DNA from: Calonectria ilicicola
Lineage: Eukaryota > Ascomycota > Sordariomycetes > Hypocreales > Nectriaceae
NCBI GenBank assembly: GCA_020809705.1
Contig: CP085834.1
Coordinates: 372,001-436,000, forward strand
Length of the DNA: 64,000 nucleotides
Reading direction: 5' to 3'
Shown: positions 33,452-45,900 of the stretch, in pieces
Layout: the number at the start of each line of letters is the position of its first letter
How positions within the stretch are numbered: the stretch's first letter is position 1
The notes under the pieces: model-generated
What the model saw: only the letters and a program-made list of their open reading frames with translations
Databases searched by the model: none
What the model was told of the DNA's origin: nothing
Translations under genes and position numbers: made by a program

Positions 33452-35110
33452 ATTTGCGGTGTTGTTGAAGTTGATTAAGAATTAAAAGTAGAAGTAGATA
33501 GGTAGATTATTGAGAGTTGTGAGGCGGTTGTTAGAATGCTTGAGTGTGTTGTAGACGTGAGTGATGATGAGAGAGTCAACTTGAGAGAGCCTTCGTCGTC
33601 CCTTTATACCATGATGGTGATGGGATAGAAACGTTACGTTACAATGCCTATAGCTGGTCGAGACCCGCCTCTCTTCCATTGAAGCCATGTTTACACTCCA
33701 CTTTGATGGCTGGTCCGTGAGATGCCGCCGCCAGACGGCTGTTCTCGCAACCCTAAATGAAAAGTCAGGTGCACATCGCTTGGAACTTAGTTATTTCCGC
33801 ACTCTTTAGGGACCCATCAGGACGCTTTTGGTTGGCTGGTGGTTTCATGCACTAACCGTATTAGTACAAGATTGTCCGTGTTCAATTCGACGGACCAGAG
33901 CACTGTGGGTACTTCTCGTATTCACCCAGCATGGCTCAAAAATAGCACCAAAAATAGATCTCTCCGGCGTGTCCGGGGCCATCAACTGTCGACCAAAGTT
34001 GCGGTCGGCGTATTTTCCATAGCTTCCAGAACCCTTGGGACCATCCGCAAGGTGCCTGTCCAGCTTTAAGGCTCAAATGATGTCATGACAGTGCTAACCT
34101 CGTGCGACTCGTATCCAGCCTTTTTTCGGTGCACGGTTGAAGAGGCGCAGAATACGCCATGCAGTGAATGACTAGAGCATGCCTTTCCAATGCCGCCACA
34201 GAATTGATGATGGCCACATGTATTAAATGTACTAATCGTAGATTGGTACATTACCAAGAACCTATCAAGCACCTTGAGTCTTTTGAGTTCTAGCTAAAAG
34301 GGGATTAAACAATAAATAAATCGAGATAGCTATTTCGGTTGTCCACCACATGTTCTCGCGTTAATCAAACTATGACAGGCCCATTTGGCTAGGTGATTTT
34401 TAGGGGCCTTGATAGACAAAACCCATACATACTTTTCATAGAATATAACAATTTAGAATTATTGTTTGGTTGGTCTATTGAACTGAAAATATTTGATCAT
34501 CTAGAAAAGTGAAGCTACCCTATACGGAGAGGTTTAAGCGATGCCCAAATTTAGAGACGCCACATTGTGGCTGTACACAGCCACGCTTACAATACAAGAT
34601 TGTCACCTCTACTTTTTCCTACTATTTTTTTTTAGGGGGCTTAATACGGAAAAAAAATAAAATAAATAAATTAGATATATAATTTTATTTTATTTATTAT
34701 TATTTATTTCTAGGCATTAGCTTGATATTTTGAGTAGTTAAGTTCTATGATGCCTTATTGGAAAATGTCACTGAGGCACAATCCTTCAGGGGTTGTATTG
34801 TACATGTTGCTTGCACCAAAAAAAGCAACCTTTCCCAATCTGGACAAGCCTAAACAAACACTGGCGATGGTGGAGCAGCACGATGACCTGCATGGCCACA
34901 TTGCAAGCATACTAACCACCAGCACAGGCGAGAGCAGAATAAGAAGCTGGGTTAGAATACTGATTCAATTTGATTAATTTGGGAATTCAAATGATCGTGA
35001 GCATTCAAATTCAATAGAAAATCAGATTTTGTCATGTGCTAATTCATCTCATGGTGTTTCATCTAAATATTAGTATCACAAGAACCTCCGCGTTTCGCGC
35101 GACCTGTATC
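33452..35110. other. Intergenic region
   Basis: No supported gene. Short frames overlap on both strands. At about 34625-34715 a poly-T/poly-A-rich stretch with AAATAAATAAAT and TTTATTTATTATT halves forms an imperfect inverted repeat, similar in character to that at 20560-20620. Confidence 0.45.
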
Positions 35111-36634
35111 TTATTTCTTTGTACCATCTGGTGATTGGCCCACTGCAAGATATCCCGTTTTGGACACAGGCTCAGGGCTTTGGCGCTCTGCCGCCTGGCC
35201 GTCCTCGTAGTGAATAGAGGCAAGATCGCTGGATTTAGCTGCTAGTCCTTCCAAGCAGCCCTCGCAATACATCAGATACGGGTATTTGCGAGCTAAGAAA
35301 TAATCAATCGAAAGCTTAAATAGCTTCCATATAGCCGAAAGCAAAACAATATTGTTGACAAGGACTGAAAAGATCAACGACGAGGCCGGCTTCAGACGTG
35401 GCTCTTGGCAGAGATAATCGGTCTGGATGATGCTGGGATTGATGCCCAGGTCGTACTTTGATGTATCGGTGAGGTTGAATGGACTTGCAGCAAGACCGTC
35501 AAGATCATTGATATCCAAATTATCACCGAATTCAACGGGTCCATTGTTGATCGCAGTAATATTTTTGCTAAAATAGGTGAGTAAGTCTGCGTCATCCAAG
35601 ATATTGGGGCCTGAAGTGGTTTGGCCAAGATCAACCAGGATGGTCGAATAAAACACCTTGGCCAAACTATCGGAGGATATCCAAATCCCGGGAAGTATAG
35701 ATTCCGTACTGTTTGCATCGGAGTGTGCTAGATTGGATATGGTGTCACGGTTGCCCATTCCTTTGTGGTGGCAGTACCAAACATGGATTTCGTAATTGGT
35801 GTCTGTAAATGGAATAAAAAAGCAGCCGGCGTCGAAGAAATCGAGAGACATAATATCCTTGGCCGAAGGAGTGCCAGTTTCCGTCCGAATCAAACTCGCT
35901 TCGCCTTTGTATATTGGCTCATTGATCTTTGTAAACTGTTCGTTTGCGATATACATGTCGCTGACCAACTCCTCATAGTACCAGCCCAGCAGGGATTCTC
36001 CCCACCACAAGCTAGCCTTGGAAGTGACATTGCGGCCCATGAAACGAGAAGAGTCAATACCGTACCTGTCTTCTGGATTGAGATCATATGTTGTTGTCAA
36101 GTTCATGTTGAACTTGCCGTCGGATGTTTCGATGCCGCAGTTTATCCAGGATTTTAGAGACACTCCCCACTGTTGTTCGGCAATCTGCGCTGAACCGCGT
36201 TCAACGCCTTCGAATGTTATTGTAGTCGCCATGATGGAGCAGTCTTGTAGGAAGTTATTGTGGTAGGGAAAAGACCCAACCAGGATTTGCTGGTTGGTCC
36301 TCTGGTCATTTTTCCAAATGCTGGACACGGTGTACTTGAGTGCCGTATTATTGGTGTAGAACTCGGTCCCAATCGTAAAGGTAGCTGATGAACATATTTT
36401 CTTCGTGTTTGCAGTCAAGAATGATGGCCAGCCGGAAAACACATTGGTGCTTGTGTCGTTGGGGTTGGACTCGTAGCGCGAAACGAGTTCGTATCCTTGC
36501 GTTGACACACTGAGGAAGGTGATTAACGCGATTGCGATTGCGCCTGCGATAAAGACCGTCGGAGTAAACCACTTGAAGGGATATGGTCGGCTCAAGCCGT
36601 ACGAGAATATTGAGGAGTGCATCTTGTCTCGCAT
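35111..36634 (-). CDS. Fungal membrane protein with large glycosylated ectodomain
   Basis: This single-exon frame encodes about 507 aa; a second in-frame ATG lies at 36622. There is one N-terminal membrane span (WFTPTVFIAGAIAIALITFL) and one near the C-terminus (LIFSVLVNNIVLLSAIW). Between them lies a long region of nearly 400 residues with many N-x-S/T sites and scattered Cys. The C-terminal tail has about 70 residues. This layout recurs in uncharacterised fungal proteins. The family has no assigned function known to me, and nothing nearby suggests one. It carries no HxxHC motif of the UstYa/DUF3328 family, so it is not an obvious partner of the secreted repeat protein at 31551. Confidence 0.75.
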   Translation of the reverse strand: MRDKMHSSIFSYGLSRPYPFKWFTPTVFIAGAIAIALITFLSVSTQGYELVSRYESNPNDTSTNVFSGWPSFLTANTKKICSSATFTIGTEFYTNNTALKYTVSSIWKNDQRTNQQILVGSFPYHNNFLQDCSIMATTITFEGVERGSAQIAEQQWGVSLKSWINCGIETSDGKFNMNLTTTYDLNPEDRYGIDSSRFMGRNVTSKASLWWGESLLGWYYEELVSDMYIANEQFTKINEPIYKGEASLIRTETGTPSAKDIMSLDFFDAGCFFIPFTDTNYEIHVWYCHHKGMGNRDTISNLAHSDANSTESILPGIWISSDSLAKVFYSTILVDLGQTTSGPNILDDADLLTYFSKNITAINNGPVEFGDNLDINDLDGLAASPFNLTDTSKYDLGINPSIIQTDYLCQEPRLKPASSLIFSVLVNNIVLLSAIWKLFKLSIDYFLARKYPYLMYCEGCLEGLAAKSSDLASIHYEDGQAAERQSPEPVSKTGYLAVGQSPDGTKK

Positions 36635-37180
36635 CACCTATGCGAAGTGTCGGGAATCATCACTAAAGCGAGACCAACAGATGAAAACGGTTGCAAAATC
36701 TAGATCGCGGTGGACCTAACCAAACAACGCGACATGCACTTTTTTCCTACAAGTGGGAACTGGTCAGCTGACACTTGATCAAGACGAAAAGCAAGCTTGC
36801 TTCCGAATGATGATGAAGGATCGGCATGTTGCATGGTAAGCCCCAGGTAGGGCCAAATAGCTGTGCATCGCCCCGCTGGATTTGGTGTCGTGGGGGCCAA
36901 GTCGCAGCATCATCTCTAATTCTATTCGACGCCCTGGAGGTTCACTATTAGGTACCAGTAATATGATTTGCTGTGCCACAGCATCTTATGCTTATGTGCG
37001 CCCACCAGAATCATCATCACTGCAACAGCCCTGGGCCTGGTGCTGGTGGCGATCAGACCCACTGCGGCTGAGCCGTTTTAGCCGGGTTTAGTGAAACTAA
37101 ATTAGTGACTGAAATACCATCAAACTTGCTGTCTGTATGTCTGGAATATGATTTCCGAGGGAGATAAATTGTAAATTCAA
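36635..37180. other. Intergenic region
   Basis: This stretch of about 550 bp lies between the start of the membrane protein gene and the end of the GH3 gene. Nothing recognisable is present apart from presumed promoter sequence. Confidence 0.5.
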
Positions 37181-39663
37181 CTAGTTAATAACTACAGCAT
37201 CGAATAGTTGTAAATCCCTGCTGCTGAACCCAATTTTAAACGAGAATTTGCCTTTGGTTATCAGCCACTTTTGTGATTCTGTATCCCAGTAACTCAAGTC
37301 TCGACGCATCAGTTCAAAGGTGGCCATCTTGGTCTGCCCGGGGTCTGGATCTGTCTTATCAAACCCCCGGAGTTGATTTGGGGGAGTACCGGCAGGCGCA
37401 CTGCTGGGAAAGCCAATGTATAGCTGAGGCACAGCAGCACCGGAAACACTTCCAGTGTTGGTAACCGACACCTTGACAACATATATGATTTCCCAGAGGG
37501 CCGGGTTTCCCCCAGGGCAGATTTCTCTCTCCTCGGGCTCTGAGCTAAGGTTTTTCTTCAAAGACTCTATGGAAATGTTGGAGAGACTAAAGTTTGTTTA
37601 GGAAAGACTGAATCCGAACTCATAGCGCACTGATATATTGTTGGCATCATAATAACGGTAATCCACTTCGAGCTTTTCATCAAACCATGACTGCCAGTCG
37701 TAGCGGCCCGTAGTGTTGATGGCGGTGGTGATGGGTGCATTGTAGTCTGAGGTGTTGTATGCAATGGTGTAAGGTAGTCTGCCTGAAGGGTTAACATCGC
37801 CGTATAGAACGTCGACAATAGAATTTCCGGTTTGTTCGCCAGGGAAGTGCGCTGCGATTATGGCCGTCACATTGGGGTGATCAGCCCACGGCATTGAGTT
37901 GGCGCCGGCCGAATGAGTAATGACGACGGTATTACTACAGCCACTAGCAACAGTATCGACCACATCATCGCCATTCCAATCGGTGGCTAAAGTATCTCGG
38001 TCTTCTCCTTCAGTTGAGAATGACTTGAGAAAGACAAGACAGACATTCGGTTCTTGCGGGATCCAAAGCATACTTAGAGTGGCACCCGCAACAGCAGTAT
38101 TGTTCAGAAAGTATTGAACAAGCGACCTATCTTTAATTGCTCGAGCTTTTATAGCTTCAAGCGGGCTCACGAGATATGAGAACCGGCCTGCTGCAGAACC
38201 ACCTCCAACAGCCATTGTGCCCATATCAAAGTCATTCATGGACCACATGCCGGCAGTAAGATCGCTTGCATCATTTCCAAATACAGCAATAGATCTCGGC
38301 TTTTTAAGCGGGAGAGTATTATTCTTGTTTTTGAGTAATATGGTGGCAGCTGCGCCGTGCTTGCGAATCATCTCACCGTGGTCATCGCGAACATCACGGT
38401 CTCGAGTGCCATTCAAGTTATAATCGTGAATCCAGTCAGCACGGTTTGTTAAAACGTTGAGGTCGGCGCAGGAAGGGTCAATAGAGGGAAAATCGCTGTC
38501 TTGGCCGAGCCAATAGTAAGGTGTCATAATCCGAACAATCATGTCGTCGATGCGTGAAATTTCGGGAGTTCCATTCTGAACGGCCATGGTAATGTTTGTG
38601 CCGAAGAAGGATCCAACATTGTGTGTCATACCATAGCTTCCAAGACCTCCAGGCATGTTCATATCGAGCCCGCTCTTGGCGGAAGCAACGCCGGAATAAG
38701 TTGCACCCCAATCTGACATGACATATCCTTGGAAGCCAAGCTCTTCCTTCAAGAGTCCGTTGAGTGCTTTCGAGTTTTGACAGGAATAAGATCTGTTGAG
38801 TCTCTGGTATGAGCACATTACGGCAGCACAATTCGCGCGAATCGCATTGGCAAAGGGCCAGAGATACATTTCATGCATGGTTCTATCGTCGATGTTTGAA
38901 GACACAGCGTCGGCATCAATATCTGTCAACGATCCACCATCCTTCCAGGTTGGAAGCCTCATTTTCTCCTGCTCGTTCCCAATGAAGTGTTTGGCCGTAG
39001 CCTGGACGCCGACCGACTGCAAACCGGAAACGGTTTTCTCCATGGCAATGCCGCTAAGGTAAGGGTCTGGCGAAAAGCCTTCCCAATTGCGTCCTCCATT
39101 GACAGACCGACCGAGAGGACCGACAGATGGGCTTAGAGCGATATGGGCACCCTTTCCTCTGAACTCTTTGCCCATGGCTTGACCACGCTGATACAAGATA
39201 TCTCTGTCCCAGGTCGATGCGGCGGTAACACCGGCAATGAAAACGCTGGCATAGTCGGCGAAGCGGATTGAGAGTGGCCCGTCTTGAAGGCAAAGGCCGC
39301 CGAAACCGAGTCGATCAACTGAAATTATATTTCCGGTACAAGGTCCCGATTGTCCAGTTACCATCCATGCCTTCTCGTCGAGGGTAAGCTTCGATACGAA
39401 GGTTTTTGCTTTGGAAACTGCCTCTTCCCATGTTCCAGTGCCGGTAACATTGGCTAATGAATGGTAGTTTAGCCATTTCTGCAAATTTTATTTGCATATG
39501 GGACATAGAAAAGACACGTACGGCTAGGATAGACTGCTGGGGAATGTCCATATGGACCCAAAATAACCGTGTCTAGAGGTTGTGTATAGGTGAGAGTCGA
39601 GTCGCCTGCCGCCGCCAGAGGTAGCCAGAAGGCCCCAAGAAGAAGTGTTGGCAATGTCTTCAT
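37181..39663 (-). CDS. GH3 beta-glucosidase, interrupted by one in-frame stop
   Basis: Exon 1 is 39663-39522 and exon 2 is 39453-37181; the 68-bp intron is phase-consistent and its ends restore AVYPSPNVTG. The frame has 805 codons. GH3 enzymes release glucose from cellobiose and other beta-glucosides outside the cell. A signal peptide (MKTLPTLLLGAFWLPLAAAG) is present, then GRNWEGFSPDP, KHFIGNEQE and SDWGAT with the nucleophile Asp near residue 295. A TAA at 37600-37598 (codon 666) sits in FGFSLS*TNFSLS, where the family normally has a Tyr codon. Beyond it the same frame continues for 139 codons with the FnIII-like C-terminal domain (GSVSGAAVPQLYIG, LMRRDLSYWD). The product would lose this domain, or the stop is an error or is read through. 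Confidence 0.85.
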
Positions 39664-40839
39664 TATAGTCAATGGGGAACCTTCGGAATACACCCATTGT
39701 ATCGTTGGTCGGGTATTCGCCGAGGTTTTAAGGAATGCATGTTTTGCTAGTGTGAGGAGCAGCACAAGGGCCGATGGTCAAAGAGCAAACCTTGACGATG
39801 ACGGCTGCGGGGATCGTGCGTAATGACGCCTGAAAATGGCAACGCTCCGAGAACGAATTGGTTCATAAACAAGCCTGAAAACAGGCGAGATTGGAGCTGG
39901 AGAGACGTCAAGCCTGTTCTAGATGACTGATTACGACGCCGCCCTGACAATTTAAAGGTTTCAAGTGATGACATCCAGGTCGTGGCCCACTCCGGACAAT
40001 TCCGCCCGGCGCTAAGAGCGTTTCAGTATCCAAATTTTCGTATTGTCGCAATTTTCGTACTTAGCCACCCCATTCATCCCTCACTGAAATCTGCGAGGTT
40101 ACCGAAGTCGATCTAGTTTGTGGCATGCCTGGTTTATTCACTATGTATTTGCACCTATTGCCTTACCGTATGTGTAAAAAGCTGTGAGCGCATACGCTGA
40201 AATCCATTCTGTCCTTTGGGAGTCTTGTGTTAATTGACCCGGCTAGACGCAATGCTTAGCAGCACAGGCCCCTTGAATTCTATGCCAAGATAACAACTGA
40301 AGTCTCCATTTGCACTAATCCAGCCCCCTGGTCTGTCTTGATCACTTGCCCCACAGGATAACTTTCATGGGCACAGGTTAAGGGACAATAGGATAAATCC
40401 AGTGCTAGGATAATTTATTTTGTCTGAACCCTGAGATCCTTTGTAGTGGTGTATGTGGGATCAGGAATTGGCCCAGAACTAACTGGCGATCGATCCCCAA
40501 TGTGTGATACTGGGTATTATCCTCACCGCCATCTGCCAGAATTGTGCTTATTGACTCATATCTTCGTTTGGCAGGCAATAGGACGGAATGGGAACCGCAA
40601 CTCTTGCGAGGAGCCACCAAAATGGCCCGACTCAAGGAAAAAAGAGGGGGATTCTCACTGCCAAGAAAATCAGCCTGCTGCCTGAATGATATCGCACACT
40701 TTCTGCAGGGATACTATGGGGCGCTCGATATTAGGTAAGCACAGAAGCTGAAAAGCTCACCGAGTTCCTCTTGACTCACTTCTACTCTCATCATTCTTCA
40801 ATATTTGTTGGCATTTGGTAATTTGGTTCAGAGCAAAAA
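39664..40839. other. Intergenic region between divergent GH3 and NLR genes
   Basis: No supported gene in 1.2 kb. It should hold the promoters of both flanking genes. A TTAGCC (GGCTAA on the minus strand) near 40055 is a possible XlnR-type core about 390 bp before the glucosidase start, but single matches are common. Confidence 0.45.
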
Positions 40840-43800
40840 ATGGCTCCATCTCTACGGCAGAGACTTTCAACCTTTGTGCATCGCAAGATCCGACAGGACT
40901 CTGCCACTAAAGCCGAAGGTAGTTCGGGTATAACCGGTCATGAGTCACAACTTGTAATTTCACAACCTCCAACAGATGAAGTCCCAATAAACTATGCAGA
41001 AGCTGTCCACCGATCACTTCAGAGCAAACTTTGGGATGAAGCATACGATCAATTGAAAGCCGAAAAACTGGATATTGTGGAAGGATACCAAAAGATTCTG
41101 TCTCAGGAACTACAAGATGGCAGCGAAACGGCATTCGACAGCGCAACTCAAAAGGACGTCATTGAAACCGACCAAAATATACGATGGAAACAAATGAAGA
41201 GCATTACACAGGCAGGCCTTGAAAAGATCAAGAGAGAAGTCCAAGTCGAAGACAGCCTGGAGAAAATTGATACTATCAAAAACATGGTGGATATGGCGAT
41301 CGAGGTTGCACCTGATGCTGCAGGCATTGCATGGTCCGGAATTTGCCTTGGTTTTCAAGTAGGGCTAAATCAAATAAATGGCCTTGATTAAGCGAATAAT
41401 ATGAACGATGCTAACTGCCTTTAGGTCATCTCGAATCCGACAAAGCAGACAACCACCAATAGCGATGGTATGAATTATATCATATCCAGAATGGATTGGT
41501 ACTGGCACCTGTCAGATCTTCTTTTAGACAGCAACACACTGACACTGACTTTGGACGAACCTCTCGAGCATATGAGAATTCGCATCATTGATCTCTATAA
41601 ACAGCTACTGCTCTATCAAATGAAGAGCGTCCTGAATTATTATCAGTATAGAGGGCTAGTTCCCCCTAAGGATTTGGTATGGATTGGCTGTTTTGATGGC
41701 CATATAAATACTATTAAAAACATAGAGCAGGCTATTATCGAAGATGCACGATCATTCAACACTTTGGACATCCAGAGACATCTCGAAACCTTGGTTTCTA
41801 CTGGAAATGCCTTACTGAAGGGACTTCAAGAACTTGAATTGGGCATCGGTGATGTTTCTTTACAGCGAAGAAACGGAAATGAAGAGGAATTGCTGAACAG
41901 ATTATGCCTCATTGATCCCTCCAATGAAAAGAAACGAATCGAAGACAGCAAGGGAGGTCTTTTGAAGGACTCCTATAATTGGATTCTTGATAATAAGGAA
42001 TTCAAGAGTTGGATATACAACCCAGGAAGTCAGTGCTTATGGATCAAAGGAGATCCTGGGAAAGGCAAGACAATGCTGCTGTGCGGCATTATTAACGAGT
42101 TGCAGAGCACCATTAAACCACCACGTTACTTCTTTTGCCATGCGACTGATGTTCGTTTCAACAGTGCTACCGCTGTTCTCCATGGACTGCTAAATTCACT
42201 CGTCTCAAAATACAGCCACCTCCTCCAATATATCTCCAAAGAGGATTGTATTTCTGGGAAGAGCGTTTTACAGGATGCCTCCCCCCAAAAGTTAGACAGG
42301 AGCTTCAAAAATTTCCTCAGAGACCCGATTTTGGCAGGTCAGGTGTTTATTATTGATGGGCTTGATGAATGTATCGTGGGGCGATCGCAACTTCTCACAT
42401 TCATTACAGAAACATTAGACAAGTACAATGTGAAGTGGCTTATCTCAAGCAGATACTTGGATGTCATCCCACGAACCCTGGGACCTGATGAGAACACAGC
42501 CTACTGTTCTTTAGAACTCGATGAGCAATCCATCTCCATGGCATTTCGATGCTACACTGTGCTTCGAGTAGCTGACCTAGTTGGAAAATATAACCTTCAC
42601 AAGTCAGATGAGGCCAAAGTTCTCAAGTACCTGAATGACAACGCGAATGTGAACTTTTTATGGGTCGCTTTGGTTTGCGACGAGCTTCCCAAAACTTCAA
42701 GAGTGGATATAGAAGATTTAGTGGCGAAATTCCCTCCTAGCCTAGACATTTTGTATAGGCGCGTACTGGAAAGGGTTGAAGTCTCGAGACACAAGAATGT
42801 TTGTCATGAGATTCTACGTTTGGCGTCACTTGTTAACCGGCCACTCTCCATATTTGAGCTGAAATCCCTGATGAGCTCGGAACACAATATTGGGAGTGTT
42901 GATCAGCTGAAAGATTTTATCTCCTTGTGTGAACCGCTTCTTTTCATCCGAGATGATATCGTCTACTTCGTTCACCAATCGGCCAAAGACTATCTTATAG
43001 AACAAGCGCAGCAGTGGATTTTCCCCTGTGGGATCGACCAGCACCACTATTCGATATTCTCTCATTCGATTCAAATTCTCTCAGCGATTTTGCGGCCGGA
43101 CATATACAATGTACGAAATCCAGGAGTCTTGGCTGGCCAAGTGAAAACAACAAATTCAGACCCTCTAGAGGAGGTCCAGTACTGTTGTATCTTTTGGTTA
43201 GATCACCTTTCGAAGGCTGTGCAGTCAAAAAGTGCCCTTTTGAACCACTGTTTGAAGGACGAAGGAGAACTTGACCACTTTCTATTGAGCAAGCTGCTGA
43301 ATTGGCTAGAGGCTGTTAGCTGGTTAGGAGAATTACCTGAGGCTATCAGAGCCCTGGGTGATTTCAGTACCCAAGTAGGTATATATAAAGCCTATATCAT
43401 GCAGAATGTCATCTAATTATATCTTAGACTATCGGAAAAACAAACAGGACAGGAAAGATTATCAGGGACGCTTATCGATTTGTTTGCCTAAATCGGGAGA
43501 TTATCGAGACTAGCCCATTACAGATTTACAGCTCAGCCCTCGTATTCAGTCCAATCAATAGCCTGATACGAAAGGCATTCGAGGAAACTCAAGGTGCAGA
43601 TTGGATCACCATAAAACCAGATGTACAGCTAGAATGGACTGGCTGTCTACGAACATTGAGCGCTTGGGATCGTTCTAGCATTCAATTTCTCGCCTTTTCT
43701 CCAAGTGGGAAGCAGTTGGCCTCCCTATCATCATCATCAAGCTTGAACATCTGGGATCTAGCCACGGGATCATGCCTTAGGGAAATCGCATGGAAAACCG

Positions 43801-45443
43801 AAAAAGTTACAAAGGGTGGTATGGATAGTGCTGAAGACGAATTTCGGGCGCTATCATTCTCACCAGACGGCACACGCCTGTTGACCTTGTCGCCTTCAGG
43901 TATTAAGACTTGGGACTCAATGACTGGCGAATGCACCGAAACACTCACAAATGAATCGTATCGCTTCTTGACAATGGTCTTTTCGTCAAGCGGTAACCTT
44001 TTGACGCTTGTATATGATGCACAGCGAGGTTTTATCCTCCTAAAGGACAAATGCCCTATGCGCACTAGCTTCATTCATGAGGTTTCGAGGTCAAATCAAA
44101 CCAAATTGCCACTAAATTTGCAGGATAGGGCTGCAATGTCACCTGATGGTACGAAAGTAGCAATGAGGTTTCTCCACAGTGCCATTCTTATTGTCTGGGA
44201 TCCACACACCGGAAACTCTCTCTGGGAGAAACAGTTGGAAGGGTTCTGGCATTGCAACGCTGTCTTTTCACCAGACGGCTCTGTTGTAGCCATCGCTAAC
44301 ATTTCTATTCAAATATTTTGTGCAAAAACGGGGACTCTCCTACATACACTGGATGATCACGAAGACAAAGTGCAATCGCTCGCATTTTGGAAAGATAGCA
44401 CGCAGCTGGTAATTCAACCATTTAGTGGTGGGACCAAAATATGGGATATAAAGAAAGGTACATTAATAAATACACATGATGGCCATAATAGCGTTCGTAT
44501 GCCAGTCGCATTCTCGCCAGTTGGCCCGTGGCTACTCTCTGCATCGGGTTCTCAAATACGAATTTGGGATGCACCTATTAAACCGATAACCCAGAGACAA
44601 ACCCACAAATCTCCCGTCAAGAGAATTACGCTTTCATCTGATGGCAAAAAGCTATTGACTGCATCATGGGATTGCGCTTTCATTTGGGATGCAATGAGCG
44701 GCGATCGCCTGTGCTCGATTGAAGGTCCCTTTCACGAGGCCGCTTTTTCATTTGATAGCTCGCGGTTCGCCTTGTCAAAAGAAAATAATCAGAAGTTAAC
44801 TATCCACGTTCATAATTCGATCACCGGAGAGCTCTTGAGCAAATTTGACACAGATATCGATACGTCGACTTTGGCTTTCCTGTCGAACGAGAACTTGTTA
44901 GCGACAGCGAACTGGTACCGAGGAGAATTTTCTGTTTGGGACATAAAGGCAGGGTCCCGTCAGCAGAAGAAATTAATTCACCGTGAATACCCCGGATATT
45001 GTGATGATGTCAACGGCGTTGCTTTTTCAGAAGACCGCAGTGAGCTAAAAGTTGAGCTGGAGAATGATGCGATCGAGGTCTACGACGTAGACACGGGCGA
45101 GTGGCTGAGAAGGGTGAAATATTCATGTGGGCCATTTCTGAAGAGTCGCTTCTCATTAGAAGAGGATGTTGTTGATGAGAACCAAAAACGGTTCAATTTC
45201 GAAAAACTTAACGCAAGTACCCTGTTAAGTCAGGGTGAAGCTCAAAGCTTTCCGGCTCCAGAATTGAGCATCAATGCAGACACGTCATGGATTCTCAGGA
45301 ATGAGAAGCCAGTGCTCTATATTCCCCCAGAATATCGCCCTAATACATTTTTGGTATATGGGGAAATCGTGGCATTAGGTTATCGGTCAGGCAACGTACT
45401 CTTGATTCGACTTTCTAATGCTCGGCTGGATAAGAAGTTATGA
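40840..45443 (+). CDS. NLR-type protein: NACHT NTPase with C-terminal WD40 repeats
   Basis: Exons are 40840-41358, 41425-43378 and 43453-45443; phases agree and the product is 1487 aa. The layout is that of the fungal HET-E/NWD group of intracellular receptors that sense non-self and can trigger regulated cell death. The N-terminus (about 1-300) resembles the N-terminal domain of NWD NACHT proteins (LWDEAYDQL, EGYQKILSQEL). The NACHT has the Walker A GDPGKGKT near residues 382-389, the Walker B-like VFIIDGLDE, and VKWLISSR. The linker LQIYSSALVFSP follows intron 2. WD40-type repeats follow, ending in LNIWDL, IRIWDAP, FIWDAMSG and FSVWDIK. The repeats are diverged rather than near-identical, so this is not one of the hypervariable WD40 NLRs. 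Confidence 0.88.
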
Positions 45444-45900
45444 GTAACCCCTTCTTATTGAGTGAGCACAGCCACAATAAAATCTTTTTCTTTTTTTTTT
45501 TTTTTATAAAAAAATCTAGCTTTAATTTCTTAAAACTAGTTGTATATGTTAAAAGTATAGGGACTAGGTAGCTAACTACATCTGTAAACCATAATAGAGA
45601 TCCCTAAGGGAGATGAAACCATTCATAAGGTCCAGCATAAGAACCATCCTAATCCACTCAAAAGAACTGAAATATCGATGCTGAGACCATCTACGAGGAC
45701 TCTATTTTAGTGCTAGAGCAGAGCAAAAAATACAACCATTGATAGATGCAGCATTCCGTGGTACTATTCAGAATCAAGCCATGATCGGTGCCATAATTGG
45801 AGCCGTTATAGCCCGCGTTTGATGACGATAATTCTAGTCGCGCATAGAGTTCGTGAGACTTGAAACATCACCACTGGCGCGAACGTAGTGATTACTGGCA
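45444..45900. other. Short intergenic region
   Basis: This is the 3' space between the convergent NLR and ATPase genes. It has a T-rich run at 45485-45505 and no gene. Confidence 0.5.
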
